DNA of 64,000 bases from Paenibacillus woosongensis. Its GTDB lineage: Bacteria; Bacillota; Bacilli; Paenibacillales; Paenibacillaceae. Made by a program: the position numbers and the translations under genes. Below, one piece after another: positions 62,604 to 64,000 of the stretch. Within the stretch, counting starts at the first letter, position 1, and each line of letters opens with the position of its first letter. A model generated the notes under the pieces. That model did not search any database. It was not told where the DNA came from and saw nothing but the letters and a program-made list of their open reading frames with translations. The stretch spans positions 4,984,501 through 5,048,500 of the forward strand of contig NZ_CP126084.1 of assembly GCF_030122845.1 (NCBI RefSeq), written 5' to 3'.

Positions 62604-62625
62604 GAAGGAGGCTTAAGTCTCCTTC
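62604..62625 (-). terminator. Hairpin between the SLH and DUF4430 genes
   Basis: GAAGGAG / CTCCTTC (62604-62610, 62619-62625) with an 8-base loop; on the minus strand it runs into TTTCCC. A weak attenuator that may lower expression of the transport genes relative to the surface protein. Confidence 0.5.
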
Positions 62626-62637
62626 TCCCGGTTAATG

Positions 62638-64000
62638 CTATGGATTGATCATGGCGTGCATTTTCACGATCACGACAGCAGCCATTTCTCTAGTGACTTG
62701 CTCGTGCGGCCGGAAATCGTCGCCGTCTCCCGACATGAGCCCGGATTGAACAGCCGAATCCACATAAGCGGCAGCCCAATCGGATACTTGCTCACGGTCT
62801 TTGAGAGTACGGTTCGGGGCTGTGCCCTCCCCTGCATTCAGCAGCATTTGCCCTTGCATGCGCACAAGAATCGTAGCCATTTCCTGTCTGGTTATTTGTT
62901 GATTCGGCCCGAAATGATGATCGCTCAAGCCGGAAATCAGACCTCTCTCCTTAGCCGCAGCTACATATCCGGCGTACCAGGAGCCTTGGCTGACATCCTT
63001 GAAGCCCGCCGTATTTGCAGACGGCTGTTCGCCTGCCAGCTTGACGACCAGTACCGCGAATTCCGCACGGGTCAAACCACGTTTTGGTTCAAACTGCGGC
63101 GTCGCCGTTCCGGTTCCTGCCATCAAGCCCAGCTCGGTCGCTTTTTCAACCGCTTCCTTGGCCCATGCAGATATGGAAGCTTGATCCCCATATACAACTG
63201 GAGCCGGTTTGGAGACGGCAGGTTGTATATCGGACATATCGAACAACGGGCTTTGCTTCTTCAGCATCCGCTCATACGCACTAAGCGCCATTAGCCCCTG
63301 GTGGGTTGCCATATAATCGCTAGCTTCTCCTGCCGTATGGGCGAAGCCGCCATCCTTGTTCACAAATGCCTGCAGCGCTGTGAGCAGGTCGCCGCCGCTC
63401 TTCACGAACCGCTGATCGTCCAGTGGAATATTAAGGCTGGACAGGGCAATAATCACTTGCGAAATGCTCTCGCTCGTCTCGACGCCCCACGCTTTAAAGC
63501 CTCCACTGGCGAGCTGCTGCTGTGATAGCCAGGCCAGCGCGTTATCCGCAGCCGCTTTGACCTCTTTGCGGTTCTGGTAGTTCGCCAGAGCTTGCAGCGC
63601 CATGGCTGTCATATCGATATCGCTTTGGCCGTTGGACGACTTGCTGATCGGGAATCCACCATCGGTGTTCTGCTGCTGCAGCAGCGAAGCGACCAGCTTG
63701 TCCCGTGTCCACAGCGCATCGTTTGGAATATCCGCCTTGGCTGCATCTAGGGACAGCAAAGCGAATACGAGTCCGTTTGTACCCTGATTCATCATGCGCG
63801 CATTGTTGTAGATTTTCTCCAGCAAGTCTGTCCCCGCTACGCTGCGCGGGTCCTTGCCGATTGCGGCAACAGCCAGCACCATGCGCTCGTAGTCCGTCAC
63901 TAAGCGGAAATCACCGTTGTTCTCGCGAACATGGCTCTCGAGCACCGAGTAATACTCCGCAGGCACTTGCTTGCCGGAGCGAGCTAAGGCCAAAGCGTCC
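62638..64000 (-). CDS. Alpha/alpha-barrel surface protein with three SLH domains (partial)
   Basis: The C-terminal 454 residues of a gene whose start lies beyond the right edge. Residues from the edge to about 245 form a squalene-cyclase-like alpha/alpha toroid with repeats such as QQNTDGGFPISKSSNGQSDI, QQLASGGFKAWG and NKDGGFAHTAGEASDY. Three SLH domains follow (cores AWAKEAVEKATELGLMAGTG, YAAGYVAAAKERGLISGL-like and AAYVDSAVQSGLMSGDG), which anchor the protein to secondary cell-wall polymer. The barrel is the same fold as the alpha domain of transcobalamin/intrinsic factor. With the DUF4430 protein next door it completes the two-domain pair. In the same direction as the ECF operon, 75 bases upstream. 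Confidence 0.88.
   Translation of the reverse strand, partial: DALALARSGKQVPAEYYSVLESHVRENNGDFRLVTDYERMVLAVAAIGKDPRSVAGTDLLEKIYNNARMMNQGTNGLVFALLSLDAAKADIPNDALWTRDKLVASLLQQQNTDGGFPISKSSNGQSDIDMTAMALQALANYQNRKEVKAAADNALAWLSQQQLASGGFKAWGVETSESISQVIIALSSLNIPLDDQRFVKSGGDLLTALQAFVNKDGGFAHTAGEASDYMATHQGLMALSAYERMLKKQSPLFDMSDIQPAVSKPAPVVYGDQASISAWAKEAVEKATELGLMAGTGTATPQFEPKRGLTRAEFAVLVVKLAGEQPSANTAGFKDVSQGSWYAGYVAAAKERGLISGLSDHHFGPNQQITRQEMATILVRMQGQMLLNAGEGTAPNRTLKDREQVSDWAAAYVDSAVQSGLMSGDGDDFRPHEQVTREMAAVVIVKMHAMINP

Overview
The window looks like a chromosomal segment of a Paenibacillus or close relative (spore-forming Bacillota). The inference rests on the gene families rather than on any marker gene: YesM/YesN-type two-component systems, PadR, HAAS and DUF4023 proteins, S-layer-homology (SLH) and copper-amine-oxidase-like stalk domains, strong AGGAGG-type ribosome binding sites with frequent GTG/TTG starts, and a yclNOPQ-type siderophore operon in the Bacillus gene order. 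I see no rRNA, tRNA, CRISPR array, phage or insertion sequence.

Layout. 0-4.6 kb: end of an AraC-type response regulator and its YesM-like kinase, then a divergent AraC regulator / Gfo-Idh-MocA oxidoreductase pair. 4.6-8.4 kb: a four-gene ferric siderophore importer (yclNOPQ order) with a near-consensus Fur box. 8.5-9.8 kb: a broken Gfo/Idh/MocA gene and two tiny proteins. 9.9-15.5 kb: two UbiA-type prenyltransferases flanking a PadR-controlled ABC exporter; the same palindromic operator lies before padR and before the exporter. 15.7-20.6 kb: convergent c-di-GMP genes (GGDEF-EAL and PAS-GGDEF) and a secreted unknown. 20.8-25.6 kb: a frameshifted purine permease, a short-chain dehydrogenase, and a divergent YeiH-type transporter / LysR pair. 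25.6-26.5 kb: an SRPBCC-ArsR operon with an operator in its promoter. 26.6-35.7 kb: an alpha-galactoside-type locus with GH36 enzyme, sugar-binding lipoprotein, YesN/YesM pair and two divergent permeases; no ATPase is present, so a shared MsmX-type ATPase is presumably used. 35.9-39.7 kb: peptidase T and a nitrilase-GNAT-GNAT operon. 39.7-41.5 kb: two damaged short-chain dehydrogenases and a MarR regulator. 41.6-50.2 kb: a PD-(D/E)XK-plus-Rad3 helicase, a YiiG-like lipoprotein, a XRE/DUF6773 pair, an SLC13-type carrier and a cytoplasmic nucleotidase. 50.4-53.9 kb: phnD-phnC-phnE-phnE phosphonate-type importer. 54-58.2 kb: a stalk-domain protein, a catalase remnant, a PadR-HAAS operon, an AhpD-like protein and a DUF423 protein.

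The most interesting region is the right end (58.2-64.0 kb). One strand carries, in transcription order, an alpha/alpha-barrel protein with three SLH domains (running off the window), a membrane-anchored protein with a long disordered spacer and a DUF4430 (transcobalamin C-terminal-like) domain, an EcfT, a fused double EcfA ATPase and an S component, with most genes overlapping. The two extracellular folds are the two halves of animal transcobalamin/intrinsic factor, here on separate proteins. I propose a surface-to-membrane vitamin capture system, most likely for a corrinoid; the substrate is inferred, not shown.

At least five genes are damaged by frameshifts or deletions, which suggests ongoing loss or, for the single-base cases, possible sequencing error.
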